DNA of 64,000 nt from assembly GCA_950295325.1 (NCBI GenBank), contig OX485807.1:41198440-41262439 (forward strand), read 5' to 3'. The stretch is from Polytrichum commune (Eukaryota > Streptophyta > Polytrichopsida > Polytrichales > Polytrichaceae). Made by a program: the position numbers and the translations under genes. Positions 1 to 13,100 of this stretch are shown here, piece by piece (the stretch's first letter is position 1; each line of letters begins with the position of its first letter). The notes below the pieces were generated by a model, which was not told the DNA's origin, made no database searches, and worked only from the letters and a program-made list of their open reading frames with translations.

Positions 1-1490
1 CTGCACTCTATGCATCGCAATGTGCCTTGTGGTGACAACAATGACAAACATTTGCAACATGTAGACACCTTGCATACGTGATTAATCATTCTTTGTGATT
101 GTTTGGTTGAATGGGTGCATGTGAGGATTGCATCCTTTACAAGGTTAATTGCTCTTAATATAGAGTGATATTGTATTTCACCAATCGTGACCTTTTCAAT
201 GATATGTTGCTGAAATTAGAATATAATCTTCCGGATGTGTATGTGGATTTGTTACGTTGTTGTTATGGTAGTTTTGAGTTGTAAGAATTACATAATTTAG
301 TGAGGAGTAACCATGTTAAAGGGACCTCTCTCTCTTTCTCTCTCTCTAATGGGGGCCACATCGGGGGGTCCAACCAACTTGGCTGGTGCGGGCCCCTCCC
401 GGGATGTGTGCCACCCATCCAACAAGGATGGGACAAGCTCCCATCCAACACCAACTACAGTAGCTAGATGCCGGCTGGACCCCCGGTGTAATTACCATAT
501 CAATCTCTCTCCCAACATGCACACCTTTTGATTTTGAGATGCCAATGTGTGTCAAAAAGACTCGTGATGTGCATTGAATTGTGGGAAAAAAACAATTGTG
601 GTATCGATGTTCATGAACCCATGAGGAGAGGAGTGTGCTTGGTACGATGGCAGATTCGACACCATCGCAAGTGTTGAATCTTAATGGTGATTCGGTTGTC
701 AAGTGCCACGTCAAGTTTCCCATGGGTTTGAATGAATAGGTTTTTGACATGTGTCGCTGCTGCATTGGCCGTGCATTAGCTGAGTTGTGTTGGAGCAGGT
801 GCATACTGGTACTATCTTACTATAAGTACATGGGACCAACAAGTGTGAGCCTTATAAAAAGGAGCTCAATTACTATGAATGCGGTGGCTTGTTGACAAGA
901 CGTGGTGATTGGACGCCACTCTAGAGACTCTCTAGCCAATCGGAAGCAAGCCCTCCCCCCCTTCCTTTCCCTTCCATATGAAAGCTTGACCCAATGGTCC
1001 AACATGCACGACAACAATTGCAAGGTACATGGGTCTTAACCCTTGAACGGTTTTAGGACGTTCATACTATTGGTGTATTCTATCTTTACACTAGATGCTA
1101 TGAAATATGCATCAAACTCTTCCCAATATACTTTGTGTCTAGGTGTCAAGAAGAATAAGCTCACAAGTTTTGCGACTTTATGTTAAAAGATTAATAATCA
1201 CCAAGCACCCCTCCCCCTCCACTAGTGCATAATGATTAGCAAATCCAAATTATGTCCACAACCATTTTCCTCATAAGAATTTGAATGTGTATGAATATCT
1301 TGTTCATTATCAAAGTGAAGATTTTATCACTCATTATGTGATCGTATTGATCCCTTGGAATATGTTGACTATGGAGCCTAAAATGGTTGATATATTTTGA
1401 TAATATAAAGTGTATTTTTTTGTTCTAATTCATGTGTCTTTTTAGGTATCTATTCTTAGATATAAGCAATATATATAGAGACATATATAT

Positions 1491-1556
<66 letters not shown>

Positions 1557-2277
1557 TGATTATTGTGTTTTCTTTTGTGTTTTCTTTACACCAAATATGA
1601 GGATAAATACTCGCAATACCAAGGTGAATTGCACATGTTCATGTCCCCAACATGTGAAAAAAGGGATCCATACCATGGGTGAATCCAACTTCTTTTAACA
1701 ATACGAAGGTAAATGTTATGAATATGAAATATAAATTCTTAGTGCACCGCTCATGTAGATTTTAAGAGTTACACATATAGATATCAACGGTAGATGTGGA
1801 TGTCACGATTCTAAGTATAACTACACGTCTTGGATCTGAGAGTTTGCATTTAGATTCCAATATCTTGGCATTACCATGTCTCGCTGTTACAGAGTACGAA
1901 TACCGAAAACCAACATTGAACTTAGAACCAAAGTTCCAAATATGTGACAAATTATTAAGAGTGTTCAAATGTACACACTTGGTGCACGTTGTAAAGTGAA
2001 ATCTAGTTCAACATGAAGTATATGATCTTTGGAATAAATGTTGCACATGTCATATTCACAATTGTCAAGACCTTATCAAACCTTACAACATTCGAAGTCT
2101 TAAAGCAAACATCACTCTATCGTAGTGTCGGTTTAGAGTTGTATGCTAGTTTTGTCTTACACGGATAATTTTCTATTCACACTCACTTTTTGTAGGACAC
2201 GAAACACACGAATAGTGGAAGATGATTAACAAATCCAAATTGGGAAGCTGAAAAGGTTAATGAGTATGAAAGTACAT
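1..2277. other. Gene-free start of the window
   Basis: No ORF here has a recognisable domain. A C/T-rich and G/C-rich stretch at 320-500 stands out from the AT-rich background but has no clear repeat boundaries. The only defined feature is the microsatellite at 1483. Confidence 0.6.
1483..1556. repeat. Compound microsatellite (AT)n(CT)n(AT)n(AC)n
   Basis: Runs of AT, about 14 CT units, about 10 AT units and about 6 AC units follow each other without interruption. Confidence 0.97.
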
Positions 2278-2495
2278 CATGATGGTTTCAAACTAGCTAA
2301 TCATCTAGAGTAGTGGAGCATAGTAGTCTCCGTGAGATAGAGGCTAATGTCAACTTGTTGGTCTGATTGAAAGAAAGACTCGAGGCTCCCTGGAACTATG
2401 TTCTCCAATAATGTTGAGAACTTATTTCCAACGGGGTTATATCAAGGACATTCCAACATGAAATTGTATTGTACAGTAAACATGGAATCATGGGT
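2278..2495 (-). mobile_element. LINE 3' fragment, same family as 15.5-17.2 kb
   Basis: The stretch beginning GATGGTTTCAAACTAG aligns over about 200 bases with 15905-16090 (GATGGTTTCAAACCGG), sharing GAGATAGA, CTAATGTCAACTTG and AAGAAAGACT. That segment encodes the last part of the LINE pol C-terminus on the minus strand. No coding frame survives. Confidence 0.75.
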
Positions 2496-2848
2496 TGTCC
2501 ATTAGTTATATGGATCCCCAAATGTAGATTAACATTTGGTGCGTGTATAAATTTCTCAATGTAGATGTAGCAAGCGCCGGTGACGTTATTCACTACTCTA
2601 GGACTGGGCCAACTCTATCTATAAAGTGCATGGGAAGTAACAAAATTGCTAGGTCGATCATTGACAAACAAGATATATAGAACATCAATGTCTTTACTTG
2701 GTAAAAACCACATTAGTCGTAAGAAGATACGGGGATGTATAACTCTACATAATAAATGTCACTAAATATCATATTTAGTGTAGTTCTTCATCTTGTGAAT
2801 GATCTCGTAGTTTTATTTATTTGATTTTCCATTGGGTATGATATTGGT

Positions 2849-2926
2849 AGATCTCCCAGTGTGGCTCCAAAGTTGATATTAGTGGATTCTTCAATCTTGA
2901 ACTTCTAGAGCCACACTGGGAGATCT
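2849..2926. repeat. Hairpin with perfect 19-bp arms
   Basis: AGATCTCCCAGTGTGGCTC at 2849-2867 is the reverse complement of 2908-2926, with a 40-base loop. It is followed by a second inverted pair with related sequence (GAGGTCTCCCCAT at 2991-3003, ATGGGGAGATCTC at 3041-3053). Confidence 0.88.
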
Positions 2927-3289
2927 CCCCATGATGCCATGAAATATGCTCACCCTAAACCCTTCATGTTGTATTTTAAGTGTGAATTGGGAGGTCTCCC
3001 CATTTTATTATTTAGTACATTTAACATATTATGTACTAACATGGGGAGATCTCATGATCCACAAGGCACTAAAAATATCCATATTTTATACGGACTTTGT
3101 CTCATTTTAGATCATATAAATATTTATATTTCTCTACTAAGGATACTTGTTTCTTATTTTAAACCCTACAATTTATTAACTTACTATCAATCGAGTCTAC
3201 TTTTTAGCTAAGTAGTTGTTAGAAATATTAAACTTCAAGTGAATTATGGCATAATAAATCACGTTTATCAAGAGGTCACATAGATCCCC

Positions 3290-3440
3290 CCGAATCATGT
3301 CGATAATTCAACCTACAATAGTCAGCATAGTTTGAGCACAGAGGTCAATCTCTTTTACACACATGTCTTTCTGGTGTCGGTTCTTAGATCGACATGTGAC
3401 CACCTACCAATCGTATATAGGTGGCCAAATTATTGCTATA
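3290..3440 (-). repeat. Dispersed repeat, copy f, inverted
   Basis: CAATCTCTTTTACACACATG and GACATGTGACCACCTACCAA follow the same inverted order as copy e. Confidence 0.6.
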
Positions 3441-3914
3441 TTAAACTTAGGCACATGTACCTCACACATTATAGTGGTCTTCAATCCTCACTAGAGTGGA
3501 ATTCACATGGGTGGGTGCTACATACCATTATAGAAAGGTCCGATTCAATGCATGTGAATGCACGCGTATGTGTGTGTGTGTGTTTCGTGTTTGTGTGTGG
3601 GTGTGATGGTACCATGTCCTCTCAACGTGTAGGTACACAAAGGTTGCATAAAGAAATCAAAGCCATGTGATGAAAGGGACCTCAAAGGCGATATGAATGA
3701 GACTACGGCATGGTTACATGTGATAGGTTGTGATAGGTTAGCCCAAAACATGTGGAGAATGGAATGAATACTATACCAAGGTAAATGTCAACCATTCATG
3801 TACAAATTGAACACTCGATTCTCCGGTTTCTATCAATCACATATTGTATTTTATGCAAGAATACCATCCACTATATTTGAGGTAGAGGGTGCTAGGACCG
3901 GTGCTTGGGAATTT

Positions 3915-4565
3915 TTTGGGCATATATAGTCGGTCAAGATCCTAGTGATTCTAAACCCAACCGGTTACATGTTGCATGGGGAGGTCACTTCATTGTCAAG
4001 TTGACACCACGTGCGGACAAAGTTTGCTACCCCTATATTACATGCCATATATAATTTTAAAATTTATGATATTTTTTCTACATATACATAACCATTGATA
4101 GTATCTTTTGTATATTTTTTTGAAATTTTTAGTCATCTTTGTTTTTTTAGTAATTGTTTTAGTTCAATTCTGTGTCATTCTAGTTATAAATGGTATGTTT
4201 TATGAAAAAAACAAATCATCAAATTTAGTTACCACTTTTGACTATGTCATAGGTACTGTGTATATCTACTCATGAAAAAAATTTGATAAAATTGTGACCC
4301 ATTTTGGTGGTGCAACTTACCAAAAGAAGATTTTTTTTGGTCGCACGTGGTGTTCAACTTGACAATGGAGTGATCTACCCGTGACATGTTCACATCTTCC
4401 GGTTAACTTTGGTTTTATTCATTCGGGGTATATTCTTCTATAGATACGTCTAAAATGATTAGTAATTCTCCGGAGGTCTCCAACTTCGACCGGTTATTGC
4501 TCAAACTCAACCGGTTCATGTGCAACTAACCATCGGTTCTCCCCGGACATAGGCTAGAACCATCA
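3915..4565. repeat. Dispersed CCGGTT-rich repeat, copy 1 (hAT MITE inside)
   Basis: Sequence TCGGTCAAGATCCTAGTGAT, AACCCAACCGGTTACATG and, after the hAT insert, TCAACCGGTTCATGTGCAAC and TAACCATCGGTTCTCC appears in reverse complement at 47213-47422, partly at 46930-47100 and 48180-48290, and in direct form at 8860-9020. No coding capacity is seen. Confidence 0.75.
3975..4383. mobile_element. hAT-type MITE with 8-bp target duplication
   Basis: Terminal inverted repeats of about 40 bases begin CATGGGGAGGTCACTTCATT on the left; the right end reads CACGGGTAGATCACTCCATT in reverse complement. The element is 409 bases and has no coding capacity. The flanks are ACATGTTG (3967-3974) and ACATGTTC (4384-4391), an 8-base duplication with one change, as expected for hAT. 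The host is the dispersed CCGGTTACATGTTG repeat, and an uninterrupted copy of that repeat exists at 47340-47390, which confirms the insertion. Confidence 0.88.
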
Positions 4566-7500
4566 CTTTTAGCAATAAGCACTCAACTCTCCAAGACACC
4601 ATTAATAAGAATCAAAAGTCTCCAAAGAGCTTTGTCGAATGATTTGAGGAACTTTGGGGGCACTTTGTGGCACTACTTTGAAGCTTTCAACCAACCAAAC
4701 AAGTCATAATCCATAAACTTTCCCCGATTTAGTTTGTGAACTTTTGGAATAGGCCGAATGACAATGGTGCAATACAATACCATTTATTGTCAAACGATTC
4801 AAGTGATGGGGATACGACAATATAGTGAGATTCTAGTTTATACTTGACATTGTCATGATGTGGGTAGCAAGAAGTGGTTAAACTTTTGCATTTGTGTGTG
4901 TTTGATTGTTTTTTTGAAGATGTTATAATTTGAGGTCAACGGTGCTCTTCTACTTCGTGGTTAATTAAAAATTGGTCGGTTGGTAGTATCGAGTTAACAA
5001 CCAAGATGGTAGGTTATAGAAAGCTTGGACAAACAATGACGATGGTGGTGTTGCTTGCCAAACCATAGCCAAATGCTCTCGAGGCTTGTCAAAGGTAAAA
5101 ACACGATTGTATTTGTCCCACTATCACCATCTGATGTTGTGATATTTGATTTCTTCATAATTTGCTCTATCATTTACTTTTGGCTAGTAATTCATGCATC
5201 GATGTGGCTTCACGGACAAGGTTATTTTCCTTCTCATTCTTTTTGGTTGAATTTTTTTTCTATATCATTTACTTTCTTAGCAATTAGAGCATCTTCCTTA
5301 GCTAGATTTTTTCTTTCACTTCAACACTTCTTTCACTTCATCTTCCTCAATTAGATTTTTCCTCATAATTCAATGCCCTCTTCTATTTCTCCCTCGCCAA
5401 CTCTTCTAGCTAATTCCATACTATGTTTAACAATCCATTCATTTGCAATCCCTTCGTTGTTTACAAATTATGCAAGTTGCTATAATATCGAGCATATTTC
5501 TTAAAATATTTCAGATTACTTTATTATCAACCTCCATTTACCTTTCAAAATTGCAAATGTCTTTTCTACACACATCATGGTCGAAGACTGAACAAAATTC
5601 CAATTTGCCTCTTTCTTAGACAATGCAATATTTCCATTATTAAAGGGACAATACATCCAATGCCTCACCGGATAAATAACGTCTCCTATAAATTTATAAA
5701 ACTAAAATTTACCTTTTATGCATCAATGTCCAATTTTTGTACTCTGAAAAATAATCCAATTATGAAAATTACATGTCCAGTCAAACTCATAATCACAAAA
5801 CATACAATTTGGTCTAACGATTCCCCATAAATTTGTTAAATGATTTTTTTAGGTTTATTTAACAATAGTAGTCTTATATGCCAATTACACGAGCTAAAAC
5901 AATAATATGTGACCCCTTTATTGCCCTAGTGATGTAAGATATGTCATACAACTGCTCAAATCTTGAAGCTAAGATCCTAAACTGTGGTTTTATTTAATAT
6001 TAAATGCATTCTAGATTTCTAATTACCTAGGGTACTATCATTTTAAGCTCAATATTTTATTTTATTTTAAGGACTCCTAATATTCTAATTCTTAAAGACA
6101 ACACCCCCCTTGAAAATAAGTGGTTGTCGCAGATGTCTCCAAAATTTTACTATGAGTGCCCCCCCCCCCCTCCGGGGACTAGACATTGTTTTTGGTTTTT
6201 AAGAAAAGATGTGTGATGGTAAAAAGAAGAAGTTTGTATGCATAATAGGAACATCCACAATGGAAATACTAAAATTACAAAGCAACCATACGAGTTCGGG
6301 AATACATTATTTCAATACCGAAACACTTATGTTGTCTCATGCACCATTCGATTCTCGAGTTGGAACTTGGGCTCTTGCACTCATTCAAAGGCCCTCTCGT
6401 GGGTCGTTTTTCTTGTTCTCCATCTTCTATACATCATACTCGCATCTTCAAATCTGTGTTGTATTAGCAAATCCATGATGAAACATCAACCAAAAGTCAT
6501 ATTGAAAATCGGACCTCTTTTTATTCAGCTATGGTCGCTAGAAGTGCATGTTGGTCAATTCCTTGATTGAATACACATGTCCTCCTAATTGTAATCGCCG
6601 TTGTATTTGATGTAGTTCATAAAATTATGATGACATGGTCCAATCTCTTTTAGCCATGTATCTTTACTAGTGTTGGAATGCACCAAACTCTAGCTCTGCG
6701 ACCTTATCATTCGAAATATATGTATTGAACCCCCCCCCCCCAAAAAAAAACAATGGATTTTGACATATGAACTTTGAAAATGGTGATCCATGCAAATGGA
6801 TGTGGTTGCGGATTGGAACAATTAATCATCTTGTACTACTTGCATGCTTGATGTCCTAGGAGAGATGGGTTAATTTGAAAAGACAAAAAAAGGAAAAAAA
6901 AAGAACAAAAAGAACACAAACTATCTACCTTACCCTAGGGTTTCTAACCCATCGGGTCGATTCACTTATATGAGTCCCAAACACAACAAATTCCAAATAA
7001 CCTTTCTTACATTTGGAATAATAAATAAGGCCAACTTAGAATGCGAGGCTCTAGATGTAACATGCTTGAAGCCTGAGAAAGTATAGTTCAAAGACCCTAT
7101 GTGAAAAGTTCAAAAACCCTTTACGTGTGTAAGTCTGTACAATTCATCACTGCATGGGAGGTGTGAGGTTTTTTTTTTTTTTATGTGGTCGGAACCATCT
7201 TCTGGTCACAGACAAAAAGTGCCACCCCTCCATTAGTAATCAAATGGTTTACCTTCCTAGCACTTGATTTCTAGTGCACCCTATCGCCTACGATCCACCC
7301 AATCACAGTGGGGGAATGTTTTCAACCAACCACGTGGGAACACATGGGCTTGCCCCTGGGGGGTTGATAAGTGTTGGTTGGCTTGTGCACACCCATTTAA
7401 GGTGTTCATCTTAAAATGGAGGCAATAGTTGTTGGGGAGCCTTTGATTCTTGGAATGCATGTTTCGGGATTACATATAAATTTAGACCACCTTGAAAACG

Positions 7501-8033
7501 AAGCAACACCACAATTCACGCAGGTGGCAACATTGGAGTTGTCCATCTTTCTTACTTTCTTTCTCGTTCCTTGTAAAAGCAAATTGGGCATTACAGGTAT
7601 AGAACATTGCACTTACTATCACTTACGAAGTGATTTTTCATGGAAAATTTAATCTTCCATGGCAATATTAATGTTCGGATGCCAATTGCACCAAAAGTGG
7701 CTGAACTAAAAGTGAGTTAGTACGACAATATTTGTAAAGTTATTCATAAGAAGTGTCATTGGGAAGTTACCACAATGACACCACATATTGCGTTTCAAAG
7801 CAAGATGAATGATATTCATCTTGTGAACTCTCATCCATTTCTTCTGCTTGTCTATTGAATCTCTTTTGTGTCGCAAAGTGGATGGTATGCATTCATCCGT
7901 CTCTGTTACATAGCTCTGGATGATATGCGTTCATCCAGTGGACCATCTTATTTACTCTTGCTTAGGACTCAGCTAAAAGCGAGACAATCTCTGCTATAGA
8001 ATCGAAAATGTATTTAATTATAGATTGGGATCC
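4566..8033. other. Gene-free, repeat-derived DNA
   Basis: Contains a poly-C run near 6160, a second at 6730, an inverted fragment of the dispersed repeat extension at about 6440-6560 (TTAGCAAATCCATGATGAAA), and short ORFs up to 110 codons with no recognised motif. Nothing else is identified. Confidence 0.55.
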
Positions 8034-8496
8034 TGCCCTAAACTTCACACACGAGCCAAGAGCCGTGACCAAGAAATTGTGAGAGCCCAAAGAAAGTGTC
8101 CGAAGACCATCCCAAGACACCTCCAAAATCATGTGGTGTGAAGTCATATGTGACCGGGTCCTTAACCAAATGTCATTTCAAAGAATTTCTAATCATGCGG
8201 GTGTTCACACATGACGAGATAGAATAAATCAACGGTTGTGAGTGTTCGGAGTACCATGGTCTCCCAGTTTTGTGTTAGGCCTACCTCCAAGAGGTGGTTT
8301 TCAAATAATAATCCAAGTGACCGCGTAACATGATCCATTTGATGGCACGTAGGAATCCATGCAAGCTTAACATCCATCTTGCATTCACATACTTTGTTGG
8401 TCCCTCAAGCGTAGTGTGAAGCGAACTTGGACCGGCTCCGCCTTTGCTTGGAGTGTAATGGTCACGGGCTCTCAATCTTGTGTGTGAAGTAGCCCT
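8034..8496 (+). mobile_element. PIF/Harbinger-like MITE of the GGGCCACTTCACAC family, copy 1
   Basis: The left end is AACTTCACACACGAGCC and the right end CTTGTGTGTGAAGTAGCCCT, forming terminal inverted repeats of about 20 bases. The interior (AGAGCCGTGACC, GGTCTCCCAGTTTTGTGTTA, GTTGGTCCCTCAAGCG) is shared with copies at 9041, 35440, 43074 and 49904. There is no ORF of its own. Confidence 0.8.
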
Positions 8497-8859
8497 CACT
8501 TTTTCCCTAGCTTACTCCAATGCTTTATTATAGTATATAGTATATGTATAAATATAATATTACTATTGTATAATATATTACTATTGTATTGCATGGGAGG
8601 GGTTGGGCTTTTCCCCGTGGCCGGAACCGTTTTCCAGACACAAACAAAAAGCATCGCTCCTCCATGTATAAGAAATGGTGTTTATTTCTTGGTCGTCACC
8701 TATCACACACCAACCAACTATAGGGGTCCAATTAAGAAAAGTGATTGAATAACATCCACATTCCTAACACCCTAGTACCCTTCCATGTACATACATAAGA
8801 TAAAACCTATAGATGGACACATGCTACAAGTCATGCAATGCAATGTCCATGAAGATTTT

Positions 8860-9040
8860 TGGGCGTAATCGGTCAAAATCCTAGTGTTCCAAGTCCAACT
8901 AGTTACATGTTGTGATTTTTTTTTATCTTTATTGATTTGAGATATATTCCATAGATTCCTTTCAAATGATCAGTAGTTTTCTTGAAGTCTTGAGCTTCAA
9001 CCGACCGTTTTCCAAACTTGATCAATTCATCTATAACTTA
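8860..9040. repeat. Dispersed CCGGTT-rich repeat, copy 2 (partial)
   Basis: AATCGGTCAAAATCCTAGTG and AGTTACATGTTGTG match the repeat at 3915, and GATCAGTAGTTTTCTTGAAG matches 4458-4480. It runs directly into the truncated 500-bp MITE copy at about 9041. Confidence 0.65.
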
Positions 9041-9369
9041 GCGGATCATGTTTCATGGTCACTTTGGATTATTTTCAAAAACCACTTCTTGGAGGTTGGC
9101 CTAACACAACACCAGGAGCATGGTACTCCGAACGCTCACAACCATTCATAGATTCTATTTTATCATGTGTGAGGACCTGCATGAACAAAAATTCATTGAA
9201 ATAGCATTTGGTTGAGGGCCCGGTCACATATGGCTTCACACTACACTTGAGGGCCCGTGACCACGCTACAACATGACTTTGGAGGTGTGTTGGGACGGCC
9301 TTCGGACACTTACTTTCGGGCTCTCACAATTTCAAGGTCACGGCTCTTGGCTCGTGTGTGAAGTGGTCC
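9041..9369 (-). mobile_element. GGGCCACTTCACAC-family MITE, copy 2, truncated
   Basis: In reverse orientation this copy starts inside the element at GGATCATGTTTCATGGTCAC and ends with CTCGTGTGTGAAGTGGTCC, followed by TAA at 9370-9372. The other terminus is missing. Sequence identity with copies 1, 4 and 5 is obvious along the whole length. Confidence 0.78.
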
Positions 9370-9372
9370 TAA

Positions 9373-10909
9373 GGTGACGTGGGTTATTTGAGTCCACGCT
9401 CTCTTCTTTTGTCCCTAAAGGCACATGGGGTGAGAGACGAGCACTTTCCATGTCTTGATGAATGATTACAAACATGCAGATGTGGAATTTATATAATGGA
9501 ACTTCCCGTACTCCACTTTTCTCACAAATTCTTCATCATGTTGTTATCTTATTCATCCCACAATTCCAACCTCATCATGGAGGAATTTGTATTTGTTTGA
9601 GTTGTATGTTGATAAGCACTGCGGTGTGTGTGCCTATGCGACGGCCCCTTTGTTGGCTATGCATCAACTTCTTCGTTTCAAGAGCAACTTTCCTAACCAC
9701 TTTGCGTTCACACTTGGACGTTACTTGTTCTTGTTATTTTTGGTCCACTTTATTTAATGTGGATGTTAACTATAATTATATATGTATATGTGTGTGTGTT
9801 TATATATATAGAGAGAGAGAGAGAGAACTATAATTGCTCCCTAAAATGCATTGAAAGAAATTTAGTAAACTATAGTTATTTCGGCAGTTTTTGATTATTT
9901 ATTCTAAAAATTTCGGGTGATATCAAAATCCTTGACTTGCATTTGAGAAGAAGGTGCACAAAATCCAAGAAAGGTTTGGTATAGTAAATAGCCATGGATT
10001 GGCATTTCACATTTTTCTTGTTTTCTTGTTTGTAAAGGCCACATTTCACAACTATAAATAGAACTAGTATATCTATCGTTTCGTGTGGACGGAGTTGTCC
10101 GAAATACCTCCGAACATACATCAACAAAGGATGGATGGAATCACAAAAGTTGGATGAACATGTATACGCTTGGATGAGACTCCGTTGTCGTTCATATGTG
10201 GTTGCGTCATTCTAATGCTTGCACATCATTTCGGCTTTTTTGATAATTTGAAAAACAAAAAAGACATTGATATGCGCACATGTGACTGCTTTGGTCTTTT
10301 GGCAAAGGCTATCATTCATAGTTGGCATGTTTCACTTCATGATCAAGAATGCTCTCCTTGGCACCTCAACCCCACTCCCATTACTTTCCCTCGAGGCCTC
10401 AACCCTAAAAAATGAAGCATAAGGCAAGGTGGCATCTTGTGGGTGGCGAACTCCATCCATAACACAACAACTCCTAACCATTCACTATGTTTTCATTCTC
10501 TTACTTATAGTTATCAATCGCGTGACTTATAAAAGCTCTTCAAAAGCAAAATTCAAAGAGCTCGATTATTTCACCTCCAAATTCTAATGATTTGAGAAGC
10601 AAATATAAGTAACTGAAATGTATTGTAATTGATCTTTCAATAATCATTGCATCTTAATGACTAGTAGGTAGAGACAATTTTGGTGTTCATGGAACACTAT
10701 TGAGAATATAGAGTGTACGTATGTGGGGGAAAGTTACATGTCCAAAGGATATATTTATAGCAAAAAGAGGTGTTCATCTGGTGATGAACACCTTGTCTAC
10801 TAGGCATGTGCTTACTTCAAATATATACTGAACTACTAGTTAAACACATGGCAATAAAATGATGCTCTAGAGAAGCCCCCATTCAAATGTGTGTTGATCA
10901 AACTCCTTG

Positions 10910-10940
<31 letters not shown>

Positions 10941-12547
10941 GCATGGTACCTAGTTGTGAGAACATTCCGTATTGTAGATGACAAGGTGTTGGAATGGAGG
11001 ATGGTGGAGTTCCTTCCACCCCTTGCCCTCATTGCACCATAATGCACATTTGGGATTTAGTGATGTGTGTTGTTGCATCTCCTTGGATGCAATGCACCAA
11101 TACGAGTGTGTCATAATGCATTGGATGCAATGTAGTTTGCATATAAGAATACCTTTGGGTTCATGCCTTGAGAAGTTATTTACATGTGGAAATATCACTC
11201 AAGGTGGTGCACTGCTCTCATACATTTACCCCAACCACAAGAGAGAGGTATACTCTAGATTCAACAATCTAGGTAAATGTGTACTTGTGTGCAATATTCA
11301 CACACAACAAGATTGTATACATGTGTTCCACTACATGCACCTAGGGAGTCGCCTCTTTCTTTGTATTGGGTCCCGACGACCTTGTAACATTTATTGACAA
11401 TAATTTAAAAGTTTTGTTGACTGAAACAAAATCTATCAACAAGTGTTGCAATGGAAACGACAAAACCTAGCCAATATATGAACTACACGTCACTTGTGAT
11501 AACCACGTTGTTGTTGCATGTACATAAAGTTTTTTGTGAAAGACTGTGACGCCTTAAATCTCACAACCCCATGTTCAATCTACATATTTGAATGTGTGAT
11601 TCATATTGTCGGCTCCAAAATAGCAAGCAACTTGCCACAAGAGGCTTCATTTATTTGGAAATGCAATTTTTGAATACTTATATTACATCAACATGATCTC
11701 TCGTTTTATTATTTTAGTTTTTAATCAAACCAAGACAACATATCGTCAAACTTTTAATGCTATTATGTATTAGTGTTGTAGGTTCGGATTTTGTGTATTA
11801 TTATAATGAAGCCAAATCATGAATTGTTGGCCATATTTTTGTGTAACAAATTGTTCTTGACACCAAGTATCTTACAAATCTATCTATAGGGTAAAACCCA
11901 TTATTTATGTTGAGCGTGCATATTAGTGTCAATTATTAAACTTTATTTTCTATTGCTTGTGATGCTTTGATGATAGTTGGTCCACTTTTCTAATCAATCA
12001 TGGCACCTCATATTTACACCCTCCCAATTGGTGCCAAATGGCACATAATGAGATTTTTCACGCTCATTCATGACATACTTGATGTAGCTTGTGTACTTGG
12101 AATATTGCATAACCTTTTAATTGCTTGCATGGTAGTGTAAGGGATTTGCTTGCAAAAACTTATAATATGAATATATGTTAAGCTCATTTGGAGTATGGAG
12201 ATCCAAATATGATATCAAAGTTTTGAAATTTATAATGTAGAACCTTTTTTTAAGTAATCCAAGACAAGGCGAGTCATAGTGCACATGCTTAGATTACAAC
12301 AAAGGCTCTTGGCTCAAATCATAATGTGAAGAGAATCCTCCTTATGCCTCTATCTTAAATTGGGGACAAAACCAAAACACCTCCCCCCACTATGATGTTC
12401 ATTGGGTTTCCACTAAGTTTTATCATGCAAAGTACCACTACATCTATGTTGAGTGTCAAAATGTCGGTTGTATGCAACATTTTGCAAATTCTTGACCAAT
12501 GTGAATACTATTGTTGGCAATTTATTCAAAACAACATTTAATGTGGT
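9373..12547. other. Gene-free DNA
   Basis: A (GA)n run lies at 9810-9827, a 10-bp hairpin GGTGTTCATC / GATGAACACC at 10769-10792, and a C run followed by (CA)n at about 10909-10935. A 139-codon ORF at 10978-11397 is cysteine- and histidine-rich by composition only, with no spaced zinc motif, and I do not call it. Confidence 0.55.
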
Positions 12548-13100
12548 ATCAATCTATACACCATTGTGGTGGTTTATGTTGCCCCCCACTTCACATGATT
12601 ATATCCAATATAGCAAGGATTGTTGAATCTAAGTAGCTCCCATGTTGTGGTTTTGTTGTAAAACACCCTTCAATGTCAATTGTCCCAAATAGCAGAAGTC
12701 AAGGCTAAAATCACATGTTGGGTCGGGTCCCATAATACATGTTGATAGCTATATTAAACCACAACGGGAATGAAAGGAAAACATTTTACTTAAATAAATC
12801 AAATTTCATTAGAATAATATTTACTTTGGTACCAATTCATACACCCTTGTGGGTAGCCTATGTTGCCACGCCCCCTCCCTTAATACTTCCCATGATTATA
12901 TCCAATATAGTGAAGAATATTGAATACAAGCAACTCCCATTATGTGGTGTAAAACACCCCTTATTGTCGATGTCTTAAATAGCAGTAGTCGGGGTTGAAG
13001 TTGTGGGTTGGGTCAAGCCCCATGATTGCGTGTTAGAAGTTATTGAAAACAATAGTAGCACTACAAATAAAACATTTCATGTAAATAAAAGAATCTTGCT
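12548..13100. repeat. Tandem duplication with ~282-bp period
   Basis: Copy 1 (about 12548-12829) and copy 2 (about 12830-13100) share CATGATTATATCCAATATAG, AAACACCC, AAATAGCAG, GTTGGGTC and CATTTTACTTAAATAAA / CATTTCATGTAAATAAA in the same order. No coding frame is common to both. Confidence 0.82.

Noticed and set aside
10978-11397. 139-codon ORF as a gene
   Set aside because: Cysteines and histidines show no regular spacing, there is no homology I recognise, and the sequence is repetitive at the base level.
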